A stretch of 64,000 nucleotides of DNA from Cryptomeria japonica (taxonomy: Eukaryota; Streptophyta; Pinopsida; Cupressales; Cupressaceae): assembly GCF_030272615.1 (NCBI RefSeq), contig NC_081407.1:139568897-139632896 (forward strand), in the 5' to 3' direction. Numbering within the stretch: the stretch's first letter is position 1; each line of letters begins with the position of its first letter. Position numbers and translations under genes: made by a program. Below the pieces are notes generated by a model that made no database searches, had not been told where the DNA came from, and worked only from the letters and a program-made list of their open reading frames with translations. This document shows positions 36,727-48,597 of the stretch, one piece after another.

Positions 36727-37203
36727 ATGAGCACACAATTATACTGAGGGAGGGGGGAGGGGGGGTGGGGGTGTTAAATCAATATAACAACAAACTTTTA
36801 CTTTTCATAACTTAATTTACCACAACAGCAATGCTTCAAAACCTAATCATCCACAACATATGCAAGATCTAGCATTTAGGAACACAAGATGAACACACGA
36901 TTTATGAGGAACACCTTGCAGGAGAAAACCAAAACAATATATTGCCTATATAAAACTCTTCTTACGAACTTTGAGGGCATCAACCCACAGGAGACACCAA
37001 TCCCCTCTTGATGATTCATAGGCACCATCCCATTGCAGACACCAATCCCCACAATTTGTAGACACCAATCCACCAAAGACACAACTCCCACAATTCGTAG
37101 GCACCAACCTACTGGAGGCACCAACCCTCACAACTGAGCACCAACTCAGCAAGAAACACCAATCTCTTCTAAATTGGAAGGCAACAACCTCTCCAATATC
37201 TCA
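36727..37203 (-). mobile_element. LTR fragment related to the 6230 copia element
   Basis: On the plus strand it begins TGATGAGCACACAATTATACTGAG plus a G-rich run. This is the reverse complement of the 3' end of the 6230 LTR (CTCAGTATAACTGTGTGCTCTTCA). It then carries many GGCACCAAC/GACACCAATCC words, the reverse complement of the GTTGGTGC cluster of that LTR. It seems truncated at 37203, where a second LTR end begins. Confidence 0.65.
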
Positions 37204-39213
37204 TCTGAAGAAGCACACACTTACACTAAGAGGGGGGCTGAATCAGTATAAGACCAACTTTTTGCTTATTTAACACTTTAGCAACCACAATGAAATAATT
37301 AAAAGCATCCACAAAAATAAGAGACACAAGATTTTGCGTGGAAATCCTTTCAAGCGAAAACCAAAGCAAATAGTTACTTGGATCTACTGTCCAAATCCAG
37401 CCTTAGCAAAATGAAATCTTCTTTCCAATAATTTGTAGGCACCAACCCACAAGAGACACCAATCCCCTACAACTGGACTCCAATCTAGAATGAGACACCA
37501 ATATCTTTCAATGAGAGGCACCAACCTCCCAATCTATTAGAATAGAAGGCACCAACCTTCAAATTTCAATATGATAGGTATATGTGAACTTCTTGAAACT
37601 GATTCAAAATGACTTTACAAAACTGCTCATAATTTCATTGAAATCTTCATGAAATGTCCTTCAACAATCCTACATAAGTTTGCTCCAATGTACCTCGCCA
37701 AATGAGGTCACATAGATCTCATAAATCTGCTCAAAAACTTCTTACAAATCTGCTTGAATATCCTCTTATTTCTTCTTTTCATACACACAAATATTCTTTG
37801 AATTGCTTATTAAAATAACCCTCAAATGTCTTCTATTTATACCCTCCAATATGCACCCCTTCATCAAAAGTTACATCTCTCCAACAAGGTTGACCAAGGC
37901 AACAAGCATAACATAATTTTTTATTGTTTTTATTGCCTTGCCCAATGTGGGCGCTAGCTCCAAGTGAGTTGTCACTCTTGGGGACCCAACAAATAAACTA
38001 ATTAAAAATCAATTTAATTCCCCTTAATAAGGTGCGGCTCCAATGAAGGGTCATCGAAAAATAAAATATTATTTTTGCATTTTTTAATTCATCAATAACG
38101 GGGTTGTCCCATTTTAATAAATTGTGCAGTTTAATAATTAAATTGCCTCTATCTTTGATCAATGAAATCTCGAACATAGTGTCATAAATTTGGCACAACT
38201 TAATCCTCCATCCATTACACCACTGATTTGCCCTTTGACATCAATCACAATAATCTAACATGCTCCAAAACTTCACTTATTTCTGACCCTATTCTACCTT
38301 AATCTTTGCTCCAAATCTGCCTTATATCAATGCTAAAGTTCACCTTATATCTCTGCTTCAATTCTACCTTATATCTCTGCTCAAGGTCTCCAATAAAGTC
38401 TGCTCTAAAATGATGTGACTTCTGATCCAAATTCTGCCTTATATCTTTGCTTCAAATCTTCTATGAATCTGCAATAATGACTGCTCCAAGATTGCCTTAT
38501 ATCTCTGCTTAAATGGTAACATGAATCGCCTCAATAGACTAATATATATTACCTCTATATGCTGGTATGATTCACCTCTACAACTTCTCTTAAGTCTGCT
38601 AAAAAGTTTCCTCAAAACTTCTTTTTATAAATCTCCTTAAATCTACTCACAAATTTCCTATATGTCTGCTTATAAAGTATGATGTAATTCTGCTCTTAAA
38701 TCTGCTATGAATAGGAAAGATATTTGTTAATTGCTTACCTTCTAGTTATCAAAACATCTTCTATGTATACCTTGCCCAACTCTTCAAAGACGTCGGCCAT
38801 ACCAAGATTTTTGTTTACTTCATTTTACTTGCCCAAGATTAGCGCTCATATCAAGGAGGTCGGCCCAATAAATAAGATTTATTTATTTTGACATTTAAAT
38901 TACCTAGGGTCGGCCAGCAAAGAGGAACTTGAGTCGGCCCACATGGATAAATATAAACTATCGATTAAATGCAATTCAAACTCTAGTTTTGGGCGCCAAA
39001 AATGATTTCTTCATTTCTTGCTAATGTTTTGCTAATGAAGTCAGCCATGATCAAGATTTGCTTCAGCAATAGGGTGTCATATGACACTGATCAGATTCTG
39101 AAAGCTTCTTCTTTGACAACAATGACAACAATATGATGACAACACAAAATTCCTTTGACATCAATGGTTAATTTGTTCATGCCCCTTTGAAATCAATGAC
39201 AATATTTCGAACA
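37204..39213 (-). mobile_element. Second related LTR, probably composite
   Basis: It starts TGAAGAAGCACACACTTACACTAAGAGGGGGG and carries GTTGGTGC-complement words at 37430-37560. Reverse-complement matches to the other LTR end (CTTTGACATCAATGACAATA-like) occur near 38230-38255 and again near 39150-39213. The block may therefore be one long LTR with an internal duplication, or an LTR plus adjacent internal sequence. TTATATCTCTGCT words recur at 38300-38520. Confidence 0.6.
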
Positions 39214-39389
39214 GCTTTTACATTTGAATTTTTTCAAATTTTTATTCCCATTTATTTTTCTAATTTCAACTAACTTGGCTAAGTCTTTCCTAGCGAGACT
39301 CACCAACTATCTGAATCGGAAGCACCTAGGCCTTGTTTGGGTCTACCCACCTTGGGACTCACCAAGTTTGGGCAAGTCCCATAACTTAG

Positions 39390-39471
39390 TATACACACAC
39401 ACATACATACATACATACATATATAAATAAATATACATACATACATATATATAAATAAATATATATATATA

Positions 39472-39559
<88 letters not shown>

Positions 39560-39565
39560 CATACA
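39390..39565. repeat. Compound microsatellite (AC, ACAT, AT)
   Basis: ACACACAC, then ACATACATACAT and ATAAATAAAT, then about 80 bases of AT dinucleotides (39476-39555) and ACATACATACA. ORFs of Tyr-Ile repeats through it on the minus strand are meaningless. Confidence 0.97.
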
Positions 39566-40186
39566 CTAAGTTACTTGGTTCTTTGATTTTTTCCCTACAT
39601 GAGAAAATGGGTCCAAGATAGCCTAGGGTCTACCTTGAGCAAAGTCAAGATCATCCAGATAGAAGTATTAGAAAAAAAAGACAAAAATTTTATTGTTTCT
39701 GTTATGTTTCAACTAAAATGTTCCATATTTTTGCAGCCCATATGGCCTTTGGTCCAATAGCTAGTGCAACTGCTCAAACACTATGTCTATTGTTGTCATC
39801 TCAACTTGACTTCGGACACCATGTTGATGCTTGCATCCTTCCGAAAATTGATATCAATTAATCCATGAACAATGCTCATCAAAATCCACAATGTCTTCTT
39901 GCATTTTATCTTTATTTAAGGATAGGATGCAAAAATAACTATAAATATTGTGTTATGCAAATTTAAGGATAGGTTCTTTGGTAATTGCCCCCTAATGAGC
40001 TTATTTGCATATCTAGATAATTATTCATAGATTATAGTCTATAGATTATAATATATATTATAACTATACTTATTATTATATAATATATATTATATCATAT
40101 GCTACAAAATTATTAAATGTTAATTATTATATTTTTATATTATATTATATAAAAATATACCAGGATTGTCAACTTAGTCTATATTA
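39566..40186. other. Intergenic DNA, very AT-rich near 40020-40150
   Basis: No coding features. TATAATATATATTATA palindromes precede the hAT insertion site. Confidence 0.5.
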
Positions 40187-40194
40187 ATATATAA
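40187..40194. other. hAT target-site duplication ATATATAA, left
   Basis: Exactly repeated at 43519-43526 on the other side of the element. The target is AT-rich, so chance agreement is more likely than usual, but the position adjoining both inverted ends is convincing. Confidence 0.85.
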
Positions 40195-40790
40195 CTAGCT
40201 TACCGGGTTCGCCCCTAGCCCCCCTGGTTTAGGTCCGGTACGGTTCGGGTCCCTGGTTCGTGTCCGGTCCGGTACGGTTCGACCAAGTTTTTTGTTTCCT
40301 AGTAGGGGTTCGACCTGGCTCGAACCCGAGCGGACCAAGATTGAACCAGGTCAAACCCGGGTGGCTAGGCGGCCCAAAAAGGCATATTTTATTAAAAAAA
40401 TTATTTTATTTTGGAATCCGCCATGTAAAAAGTTAATTTTATACCCTAAAAGTGACTTCTAAAACATAATCTTGGCTCATTTCTCCTCATTTGTGTTGCA
40501 AACAAAAGTTTTTTTGACAGCAGGTTGAAGAAAGGGTGAACAAAGTTTGGCTTCCAAGATCAAATAGGAGGAGTTGAAGACTGATTTTTGAAGCTTCAAC
40601 AAGTGTTGCAGCATCATTTCCATAAATTTGCAAGCTCCCATTGACTACAAGAGGTAGGTTTTTTTACATTTTTTTCCAACTATTTTTGTTTCACAAATTG
40701 TCAAACATGAAACATTAATTGTTTTTCATTATTTTGTTTTTGTTTTTGTTTTTGAATATGTTTATGTTATCTCTTGCCATAGGAACTAGA

Positions 40791-43193
40791 ATGGCATCTA
40801 CCTCTTGAACAAACAATTACAAAACAAAGAAATGATCCAAGTTCTCCCTTGTGGAAGTATGTTGACATTTTAAACCCACTTCCAGCAGGTGGGGGATTCC
40901 GTTGGAGATGCCAAGGATGTGGTATTAAACGTAATAGTTCATATTATCAAGTGGTAGGCCATTTGTGTGGAATAAAAAGAAGAGGCATTAAAAAATGCCC
41001 TGGAAAAGATGGTAAACCTATACCAGATGAGATAGTGATGAAATATATTAGGGAGCATGAGGAGGCAGAGGAAAGAGAAGCTCGTAGATTGAATCAAACC
41101 GCACCAAAGAAAACAAGGGGAATGCAAGCCCCATCTAATCCCAATGTTGTAGTAGAAGACCACCCCTTATTTTCCACAAATGAACCTGAAATTGAACCAC
41201 CCTTGACACGCGAAAGAACAAAGGGGCCTTTAGAAACCGCATTTCAAAATGAGAGTAGAGACATTGCTGACCAAGATGTAGCACGGTGCATATATGCAAA
41301 TGGGTTGGCTTTCAATGTTGTTCGCTCCCCATATTGGAAGCAACTGTTGAAAAGTGTTAATGAAGCATCAAGAGGGTATAAGGGCCCAGGTTACGAGAAG
41401 GTACATGGAACATTATTGGAGGTGAAGGGGGTTGAAGATGTATTGAAACCCATAAGGGATTCATGGGCTGAGACAGATGTAACAATTGTTTCAAATGGGT
41501 GGAAAGATGCTAAAAATCGTCCCTTGATCATTGTCATAGCGGTGTCCCCTAAAGAGGCAATGTTTTTGGAAGTTGTGGATTGTGAGGGCCAAGTAAAAGA
41601 TGGCCAATTTATTGCAGAAATTCTCATCTCCGCCATTGAGTCAGTGGGACCCCACAATGTTGTCCAAGTCATAACAGACAATGCAAGAAATTGAAGAGCC
41701 GTTGGTTTGTTGGTTGAGGAATGCTATGATCACATCTTTTGGACACCTTGTGCGGTCCATTCACTCAATTTTGTGCTACAAAGGATTGGGACTAAAATAA
41801 AATGGATCAGAGATGTGTATACAGAGGCTGAGGACATCCAGATGTTGATCACAAACCACCACATGTCTCGAGGGATATTTAGATCCTTTTCGAATTTGGA
41901 GCTATTGAAGGTAAGTGAAATAGTAATTTAATTTTACATTTTCTGATTTTTTTAATTTCAATGTTCATAATATCATTTTGTAAGCTATATTGTGTATTCT
42001 TCTTTAAAGTTTGGGTTTATTTTTTAATCATTTTGGCATTAATTTGTGTTATAGGTTGCTGAGACCCATTTTGCATCAAACACAATCGTCTTAAGACGAC
42101 TTGTGAAAGTTAGAGTGGCACTATGCAATATGGTGATCAGTAACAATTGGACTTTATGGAAGCAGAGTAGCAATGAGGGCTGAAAAAATTAGGGAGAGAA
42201 TATTGAATGAGAAATGGTGGGATCTTGTTACATATCTCCTAAGTATCACTGAGCCCGTTATGAGTATTATTCGCTATACCGACATGGATAGGCCTTGCAT
42301 TGGTGAGATTTATGATGGCATTGATTCAATGCTTGAAAAAATAAAGTTCACTATAAATGCAAAAGAGAATGACCCTGAGGAGAAATTCTTCAAAGAAGTG
42401 AAAGCAATTATTGTAGAAAGGTGGAATAAGATGAACACTCCTTTGCATCTTCTTGCCTATGCCTTGACACAAAAGTACCATAGCAATCAGTTTCTTGATA
42501 AACCAGGAAGGATTCCACCATGGAGAGATCTAGAAGTATCTGATGGGTACAAGGCAACATTTCTTAGACTATATCCTGATGATGATTTGCGAGATATTGT
42601 TACAAATGAGTTCATAGAATTCGCAAATGGGAATGGTCTAAGTGTTGATGCACTTTGTCATAGATCCAAGAAGGATGCTCATAGCTGGTGGTACTTCCAT
42701 GGTGCATGCTTCCAACAGCTACAACCCCTCGTTGTAAAAGTTTTATCACAAGTAAGTTTAATTAGTTAAAATTTATCACAATTTTATTCATAGTTTACTT
42801 TGTCTTCATAGGTTGCTAGTAATTTTTAATTTTAATTTTATTAATGTAGAACTTTAATTGTTTACTTTGTCTTCATAGGTTGCTAGTTCATCTGCTTCAG
42901 AAAGAAATTGGAGCACATACTCTTTCATCCACTCAGTAAAGCGCAATAGGTTGCTATCAAAAGGAGCGGAGAATTTAGTATATGTGCATTCCAACCTACG
43001 TCTTCTTTCACACAAACAACGTGACTACACACAAGGGGAAACGAAGATGTGGGATATAGAGCCAGAGCATACTAATTTGGATGCTCCCGCTTCTCAGCTT
43101 CTTGCATTGACACTTGATGACTTGGAGAGTGAGAAAACTTATAGTGCAAGTCCAAGTACAAGTGGCATTGGCTCATCTAATGTTGATGATTAA
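40791..43193 (+). pseudogene. hAT transposase (BED finger, DUF659, C-terminal dimerisation)
   Basis: Exons: 40791-41910 (donor GTAAGT), 42055-42750 (acceptor TTATAG, donor GTAAGT) and 42879-43193 (acceptor CTTCATAG); all junctions are phase 0. The likely start ATG at 40791 is out of frame with the rest by one base; the open frame is clear from 40849. The BED finger holds WRCQGC and a downstream His/Cys pair (41000 region). DUF659 holds SNGWKDAKNRPLI (about 41495-41530) and VVQVITDNARN (41665-41690). A TGA at 41692-41694 interrupts the frame. A frameshift lies near 42165-42178. LGEIYDG-like and WNKMNTPLHLLAYAL follow, then the dimerisation motif ASSSASERNWSTYSFIHS in exon 3. The stop is TAA at 43191. 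The usual first Asp of 'SDGW' is Asn. Confidence 0.87.
42794..42887 (+). repeat. Duplicated 3' splice-site region in the transposase intron
   Basis: A 27-base segment (starting TTTACTTTGTCTTCATAG) occurs at 42794-42820 and again at 42861-42887. Each copy contains a good acceptor. The downstream one (exon at 42879) continues the dimerisation domain in frame. The upstream one (42812) would add an AT-rich, stop-prone stretch. Confidence 0.9.
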
Positions 43194-43518
43194 ACTTTAT
43201 ATTGTTGAAAGTTGAAACAATGATACTTGAATATTTTGTCATTTTGATATTAAACTTGATGTATATGATGCTATTATGGTATGATCATGATGCTATGATT
43301 ACAAGTTTATGTTTGTTTTGTTGTTTATATGATGCTATGTGGCATGCTAATCTTAACTCATGCTTATAGGCTGCACAAATATTAAAATATATATATATAT
43401 ATATAAAAAAAAAAAAATTACATGTTTTTGTACTAACTAACCCAAACGCCATTTCGAAATTTTACCGTACCGGTTCTTCAAACCCGAACCGGTGCCCAAA
43501 CCCGAACCGGCAAGCTAG

Positions 43519-43526
43519 ATATATAA
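43519..43526. other. hAT target-site duplication ATATATAA, right
   Basis: An exact copy of 40187-40194. Confidence 0.85.
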
Positions 43527-43878
43527 CATAATCTATACAAATATACAAAATTTAGCTTAAATGCTCATACTATTTATTTGTTTCATTCTCTTTTTCATTT
43601 TGAAAAGAATAGTATATTTTATTATTTTCCTTTTAAAGGGTAAACAAAAATGATCAAAATAGCAAATATTGAAAACCATTATCAATGTTTAATCTTAGAA
43701 TGTAAATTGATAAATAAATGTGATGTCTAGACAAAAGGATCTATGTCAAGCTTTGAATAATTTATTGGGAGCAATATCATTCTTCTTATAAATTAAAAAC
43801 AATATTGTGTCATGCTTAACAATACATTGAGGTTACAAACAAACCAAAAAACAATAGTTGGAAGAGTGTAAATTGTAC
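43527..43878. other. Intergenic DNA, no gene recognised
   Basis: AT-rich with no feature found. Confidence 0.4.
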
Positions 43879-44130
43879 AGCTTGAGTTGACCTAGTGGTG
43901 GAGAACTTGTTCTCTTGAAAGAGAGGTCACAAGTTCAAATCCCACAAGGGGTAAGGTATGTATGCCTCGTTTGTAGTGTAGTTAGGTGCTTGTCACAAGG
44001 AGTACAAGGTAGTCCCATATTGTTGTAAGCCATCTGTAGACCCATATACACATTGGTGGTATCGTGGAATATAAAAGATCCTTTCCTAATACATGAGAGA
44101 ACAAAGAAAAGAAAAGGCCTAAAAAAAATA
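43879..44130 (+). mobile_element. tRNA-derived SINE
   Basis: An internal RNA polymerase III promoter is present. The A box is TGACCTAGTGG at 43888-43898. The B box is GTTCAAATCCC at 43933-43943, 45 bases downstream. The head (GAGTTGACCTAGTGGTGGAGAACTTG) resembles plant SINE heads derived from a tRNA. The end is not sharply defined; an A-rich stretch (AAAGAAAAGAAAAGG..AAAAAAAATAAT) lies at 44102-44132. No flanking duplication was found. It lacks the full cloverleaf, so it is not a tRNA gene. Confidence 0.7.
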
Positions 44131-44609
44131 ATACAAGCACACAAAAACAATAGATCTTTTGTCTTTTGGGATGTATGCCAACAATGGCTCTCTTGATACA
44201 TTTTGATCCCCAACCCACATAGAGCACAAGATAATTGCAGATTATGTCATTAATTGTATGAAGACGATGTTGTTCTTTGTCACCATGGCCCATAATCTAT
44301 GAGTCCTCATTGTCTTCTTGCACCCATGAGGTCCTCATTTAGTGATGCATATGTGATGTAAAAATAGGAAGAACTGAAATGAAATATGAATTTAAAGAGT
44401 ATTTGATGAAACGTGAAGAGGCTCTAAATCCCCTTTTGGGGACATTCCTGGGAGATGTCCCCCATGGTAAGGGAGCATCACTAGAACACCTCAAATTTAT
44501 AGAAAAAAGCCAACGAGGGGGAGCCATTTTGTTCCCATACCCTCATCCCTAAAATGTTTCACTTACAACAAACAGCATAAAACCATTGGCAAATGTCCTC
44601 AAGGAACAC
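44131..44609. other. Intergenic DNA, no gene recognised
   Basis: Short ORFs only. A locally GC-richer piece at 44420-44530 (GGGGACATTCCTGGGAGATG) is unassigned. Confidence 0.35.
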
Positions 44610-45000
44610 TATAAAAACTATGACTAAAAAATTCATCAAAAGACAGATGTAGATGCACAAACAACACAAAACAAAAGTAGTCTTTCAATCTCTTAATCCC
44701 CAACTAGATACCAATAATAGTAAGCAATACAATCCTATAATATAGATGTACAACAAACTAGTTTAACAACAAAGATATCTGAAACTGCAAGCTGGAGGGA
44801 TGAAATTTTTGTAAAAATCCAAAGAGAATGGATTTGAAATTTTGCTATGTGACTACATGTGGATTGCTTGTGGGATTTGGAGAGGATGGTAAACTTGCAT
44901 TGGTATATGTGACGCTCCATGTAGGAGCACAAAAGAGGATTTCTTTACATTTGCCTTTTGTTCACATTTTGTACTCCCACATGTTTCACTCTCATTACCA
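44610..45000 (+). repeat. Dispersed ~370 bp repeat, copy 2
   Basis: This is the counterpart of 28790-29170, sharing CCAAAGAGAATGGATTTGAAA and the surrounding order of words. Confidence 0.7.
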
Positions 45001-45164
45001 AAAAAAAAAGTAAACCAAACCTACTCTTGTAATTTATATACATCACACTGCAATGACCCCAGATTAATAAACCATTATCATTACCAAGAATCAAAGTAAA
45101 CCAAACCTACTCTTGTAATTTATATACATCACACTGCAATGACCCCCGATTAATAAACCATTAA
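44993..45164 (+). repeat. 86 bp tandem duplication
   Basis: Two copies (44993-45078, 45079-45164) are nearly identical from TCATTACCAA through AGTAAACCAAACC to CGATTAATAAACCATTA. Both contain TGCAATGACCCC, which may be the start of the LTR that follows. Confidence 0.9.
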
Positions 45165-46689
45165 TCATAAATTGTTGTTTGTAAATAATGAATAAGTAAT
45201 AAATAATTATTATTATTATTAAAAAAATAATAATAATATATCATTGGTCATAAATTGTTATTTGTAAATAATAAATAAGTAATAAATAATAATTATCAGA
45301 AATAATAAATAATAAATCATTAGTCATAAATTGTTATTTGGAAATATTAAAATATAAATTAAGTTATATAGTTAAATAATAAAAGTAGCGATTAAAATAA
45401 GACATTAATAAATAAAGAAACAAATCAAATTATTAAATGAATAGTAGTATAAACAAATAAAAGGATATGCGTAAAATGAATTTAATCGAACATAGGAAAA
45501 CCAAAAGCCACGCACAGGAGTCACGATCGCAGAGGAAGCATCTCACGATGCCTATGAATAATGCATTGGGGATACACGAAGAGGGAAAAAGAAAGGCGGA
45601 CGGTGTGAAGGACAAATATCAGGGGTGCGTCAAACACCTGCGAATACGGAGACCATGCGAATATACGTTCGGATGCGTATGACCAGTAGCTCCCGCATAC
45701 AGGCAAACACATAGAAAGAACGATAGCCACGTTGGAAGCAGAATCGCGGAAGGAGAGGAGCGCACCTAGCACATCCAGGATTCACCACCAGCAAGTAATC
45801 GGTAAGTGGGTTGCCCTAAACCGTAGATAATGCCATGAAATTCAAATCATACCGCAAGAAATTAAAACTGCATAGCCGATAAATAATAGATATACATTTT
45901 AAATTAATATCTATCAGAGATGCATTTAGAATCAATATTGCAGAGATACCTTCAGAATTGCTCTTAGAATTGTAATGACAGAGACACACTCAGAATCATA
46001 ATATTATAGCGATATATTAGTGATGTTAAATAACAATTACCATAAGATTGTAGAGATACACTCAGAATTAAAACCAAGGAAATAGAGATTACTTCAGAGG
46101 CAATTTACAGAGCTAGGGACCATTGAGGTATTCCAGAACAGAATTACATTTAAGTCCTTGATAATGTCTACGATGATTGTTCCTTTAAAGGAGCCATAGA
46201 GACCAGAGGGCATAATTGAATGCCAAGATTCCAAGGGGAATCCAGAGAGAGATTCATGGGGAATCTCTTAGAGACATTATATATATTGTAGAGGCTAACC
46301 ATATGCATATGTAGAGATAGAGAAGCCTGAGCAGGGGGGGGATCTCTGCCAAGCTTGAGAACATTAATGACTTCACTCATTAATAGAGATCCCAAATAGA
46401 GACCTTAGGGGGACGACATCCTGGGTTGCCCTAACTGATAAATATTTCTCAATAGAGGGTTGGGTCAATCTCGGTAAGGTCCAACTGAGTATTGTATCCT
46501 TTTTGTATAGATAACAATAAATCAGTTAACATTATTTGTTAAATAAGTAGAACAACGTATAGTATTCCTTCTTGTATAATTGCACAAATAAATATATATG
46601 TCTAATTATCTTTCATATTGTTTGCATACTAACGTTTGTTTGCAGGACTTGGACACCAAACAATCCAATTCCCAACTGGGAACATTACA
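45137..46689 (+). mobile_element. Probable 5' LTR of a Ty3-gypsy element
   Basis: The 3' end (CATTACA at 46689) is fixed by the primer binding site one base later. The 5' end is a guess at TGCAATGACCCCCGATTAATA (45137); it could equally be the earlier duplicate at 45051. 45170-45350 is AT-rich with three repeats of TCATAAATTGTTRTTTG. A GC-richer part at 45460-45790 has many CpG dinucleotides. No second LTR is in the window because the element is interrupted at 48597. Confidence 0.55.
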
Positions 46690-46690
46690 G

Positions 46691-46702
46691 TGGTATCAGA
46701 GC
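46691..46702 (+). other. Primer binding site of the gypsy element
   Basis: TGGTATCAGAGC, a perfect initiator-Met tRNA complement, follows the LTR end after one base. Confidence 0.92.
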
Positions 46703-46727
46703 ATAATCTTGCCATCCTGTGGAGTTT

Positions 46728-48597
46728 ATGTTAGTCTACCAGAGGAAAAAGAAACCCAACATGAACGAATTCGCCAATGAGGTGAGATCTTACTTGGAAC
46801 AAACAAATCACACCCTGATTAAGGAGATGAAAGAATCTAATCAGGCCCTCCTAGAAGCTTTGAAATCTATGGGGAACTCAAACAATAAAGGGCATACTAC
46901 CGAAAAAAGGGATACTAGCTCTAATCATTCTGAGAATAATAATGAAAGCTCAACATCCAAAGTGCCTCAAGCCCAATTCTTACCTCACAATGAACCATCT
47001 CAGGAAGAGGAGGGAATAGAACAACACAGAATTAGCACTGAGGACATTGCGAGAGCATATGCCGATCTAGACCCTCATATCAAGGAAGTGGTATCCTTTA
47101 GAGATTTTTGTGAGGACAAGCGTAGGGAAGCACTCCGGAAGCATAAGAATAAAGATCTCCAACACAAAGTGAATAAAGTATCCCTTCCCAACTTTGACAG
47201 ATCAGGGAAACTCACAGCCCATGCATGGTTACAAAAACTAAATACCTATTTCACTCTAAGCCCCATGACAGAAGAGAACGCCCTCCAATTTGCGATTCTC
47301 CATCTAGAAGGAGCAGCTCATGAATGGTGGCATAATGGATTTGTTTCCCTCGGTCATCAAAGTATAAACTCCTACGAGGAATTCTCTCAAAAACTTAACA
47401 GCAGATTTCACGAAAGAGACTCCGAATGGTATTTTCAAGAATTAGTGCTCCTCAAACAAACTGGCACAGTGGATGAATTTATTAGTAAATTCCAAGAGTT
47501 ATCTGTTATGATTCCTGACCTATCCCAGAAGCGGCTAACTCATATGTTTATAGAGGGGCTCAAAGACCTAACCAAAAATGTAGTGAAACCATTCGAACCC
47601 CAAAATTTAGCCGAGGCTATCAGGAAAGCAAGAAGGGTTGAGTCTAACCAATCCAAAGAAAAGACAAAGGTCTACCCCTCCAAAGCATCCTACCGAAGAG
47701 ATGATTCAAGGAAAAACAATTTAGAGAAACCATGTTATTTATGTATGGAGCCCTGGAGTGCAAGACATAGGTGCCAAAAGAGGGATGAATTAATGAAGAA
47801 AAATTTATGTTTCAAATGTAGAGAACCTTGGGAAAGAGGGCATCAATGTAAGAGAGGCAGAGTAAACCAAATAGAAGAATTTAGCAAGAGGGTTAAGACC
47901 GACGAAACAGAGGGATCACTAGCAGTCATCACTCAGAACATGAATAGACCTTTTCGAATTAAGGGAACTCTTAAAGGACAGAAGGTGATTGCCTTAGTGG
48001 ACACAGCCGCTTCGCATGATTTCATTAGCCAACACTTGGTGGCAAAAAAAAGATTAAAAACCCAAAACTTTCCAGGATTTAAGGTCGCCCTTGCAGATGG
48101 ATCCATAAGTCAGTGTACAAAAATAGTCCCTCGAGTAGACATCACTTTTGGAAAACATGCAATCAAAAGAGATTTTTATGTAGCAAACATACAAAATGAT
48201 GTTATCCTTGGAATGCCATGGATAAATCATTTAGGACGGTTCGTTATGGGTTGCCCTAACTTAGAGATATGTTTTGAGCATGAAGGGAAACAAGTAATCT
48301 TAAAGGGCATGCTGGATGGGTGTCCCAAGCTAGTGTCTTGCAATAAAATTGAACAAATCCTTAGACATGATCAAGGTGAAACGGTAGCCCAATGTATGAT
48401 ACTAGGTAAAACTCCTTCAGATGAACAGAGAATTCATATAGACGTCCAACCCATCCTTGAAAGATACAAAAAGGTTTTTCGAGACATTGCACCCGGCCTT
48501 CCCCCAAAAAGAGGTTTTGAACATTCTATTGAATTAGAAGAAGGAGCAAAACCAATGATCACCACACCTTATAGACACCCCCACAAGTTTAAAGAGG
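46728..48597 (+). pseudogene. gag-pol: Ty3-gypsy gag-protease with truncated RT (chromovirus-like)
   Basis: The first ATG is 46728; the one at 46761 (MNEFANEVRSYLEQ) has the more usual gag start. It contains retrotransposon gag (WLQKLNTYFTLSPMTEENAL, AAHEWWHNGF) and two Cys-rich knuckles near 47740-47850 (CYLCMEPWSARHRC, CFKCREPWERGHQC), a pattern common in plant chromoviruses. A retropepsin follows with LVDTAASHDF near 47995, where the usual D(S/T)G is DTA. ILGMPWI follows near 48210. RT starts near 48480 (DIAPGLPPKRGFEH, TPYRHPHKFK) and stops at 48597, where a TG-starting LTR of another element begins. The frame is uninterrupted up to that junction, so insertion rather than decay ended it. 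Confidence 0.9.

Larger units (their letters stand above)
40195..43518 (+). mobile_element. hAT DNA transposon, full length with exact 8 bp TSD
   Basis: The ends are CTAGCTTACCGG and CCGGCAAGCTAG, an imperfect terminal inverted repeat of about 12 bases. Beyond these, GC-rich subterminal blocks are rich in CCGGTACGG, GGTTCG and CGAACC words (40200-40370 and 43460-43515). The ends are flanked by ATATATAA. The interior encodes a BED-finger/DUF659 transposase in three exons. A TA microsatellite and poly-A lie at 43385-43420. The transposase is broken, so the copy is not autonomous now. Confidence 0.88.

Noticed and set aside
39300-39566. Minus-strand ORFs of Tyr-Ile repeats
   Set aside because: They are translations of the AT/ACAT microsatellite.
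43879-43945. tRNA gene
   Set aside because: Only A and B boxes are tRNA-like; arms do not form a cloverleaf and the head continues as a SINE.
45433-45772. Overlapping ORFs on both strands in a GC-richer patch
   Set aside because: They lie in the probable gypsy LTR and show no domain.
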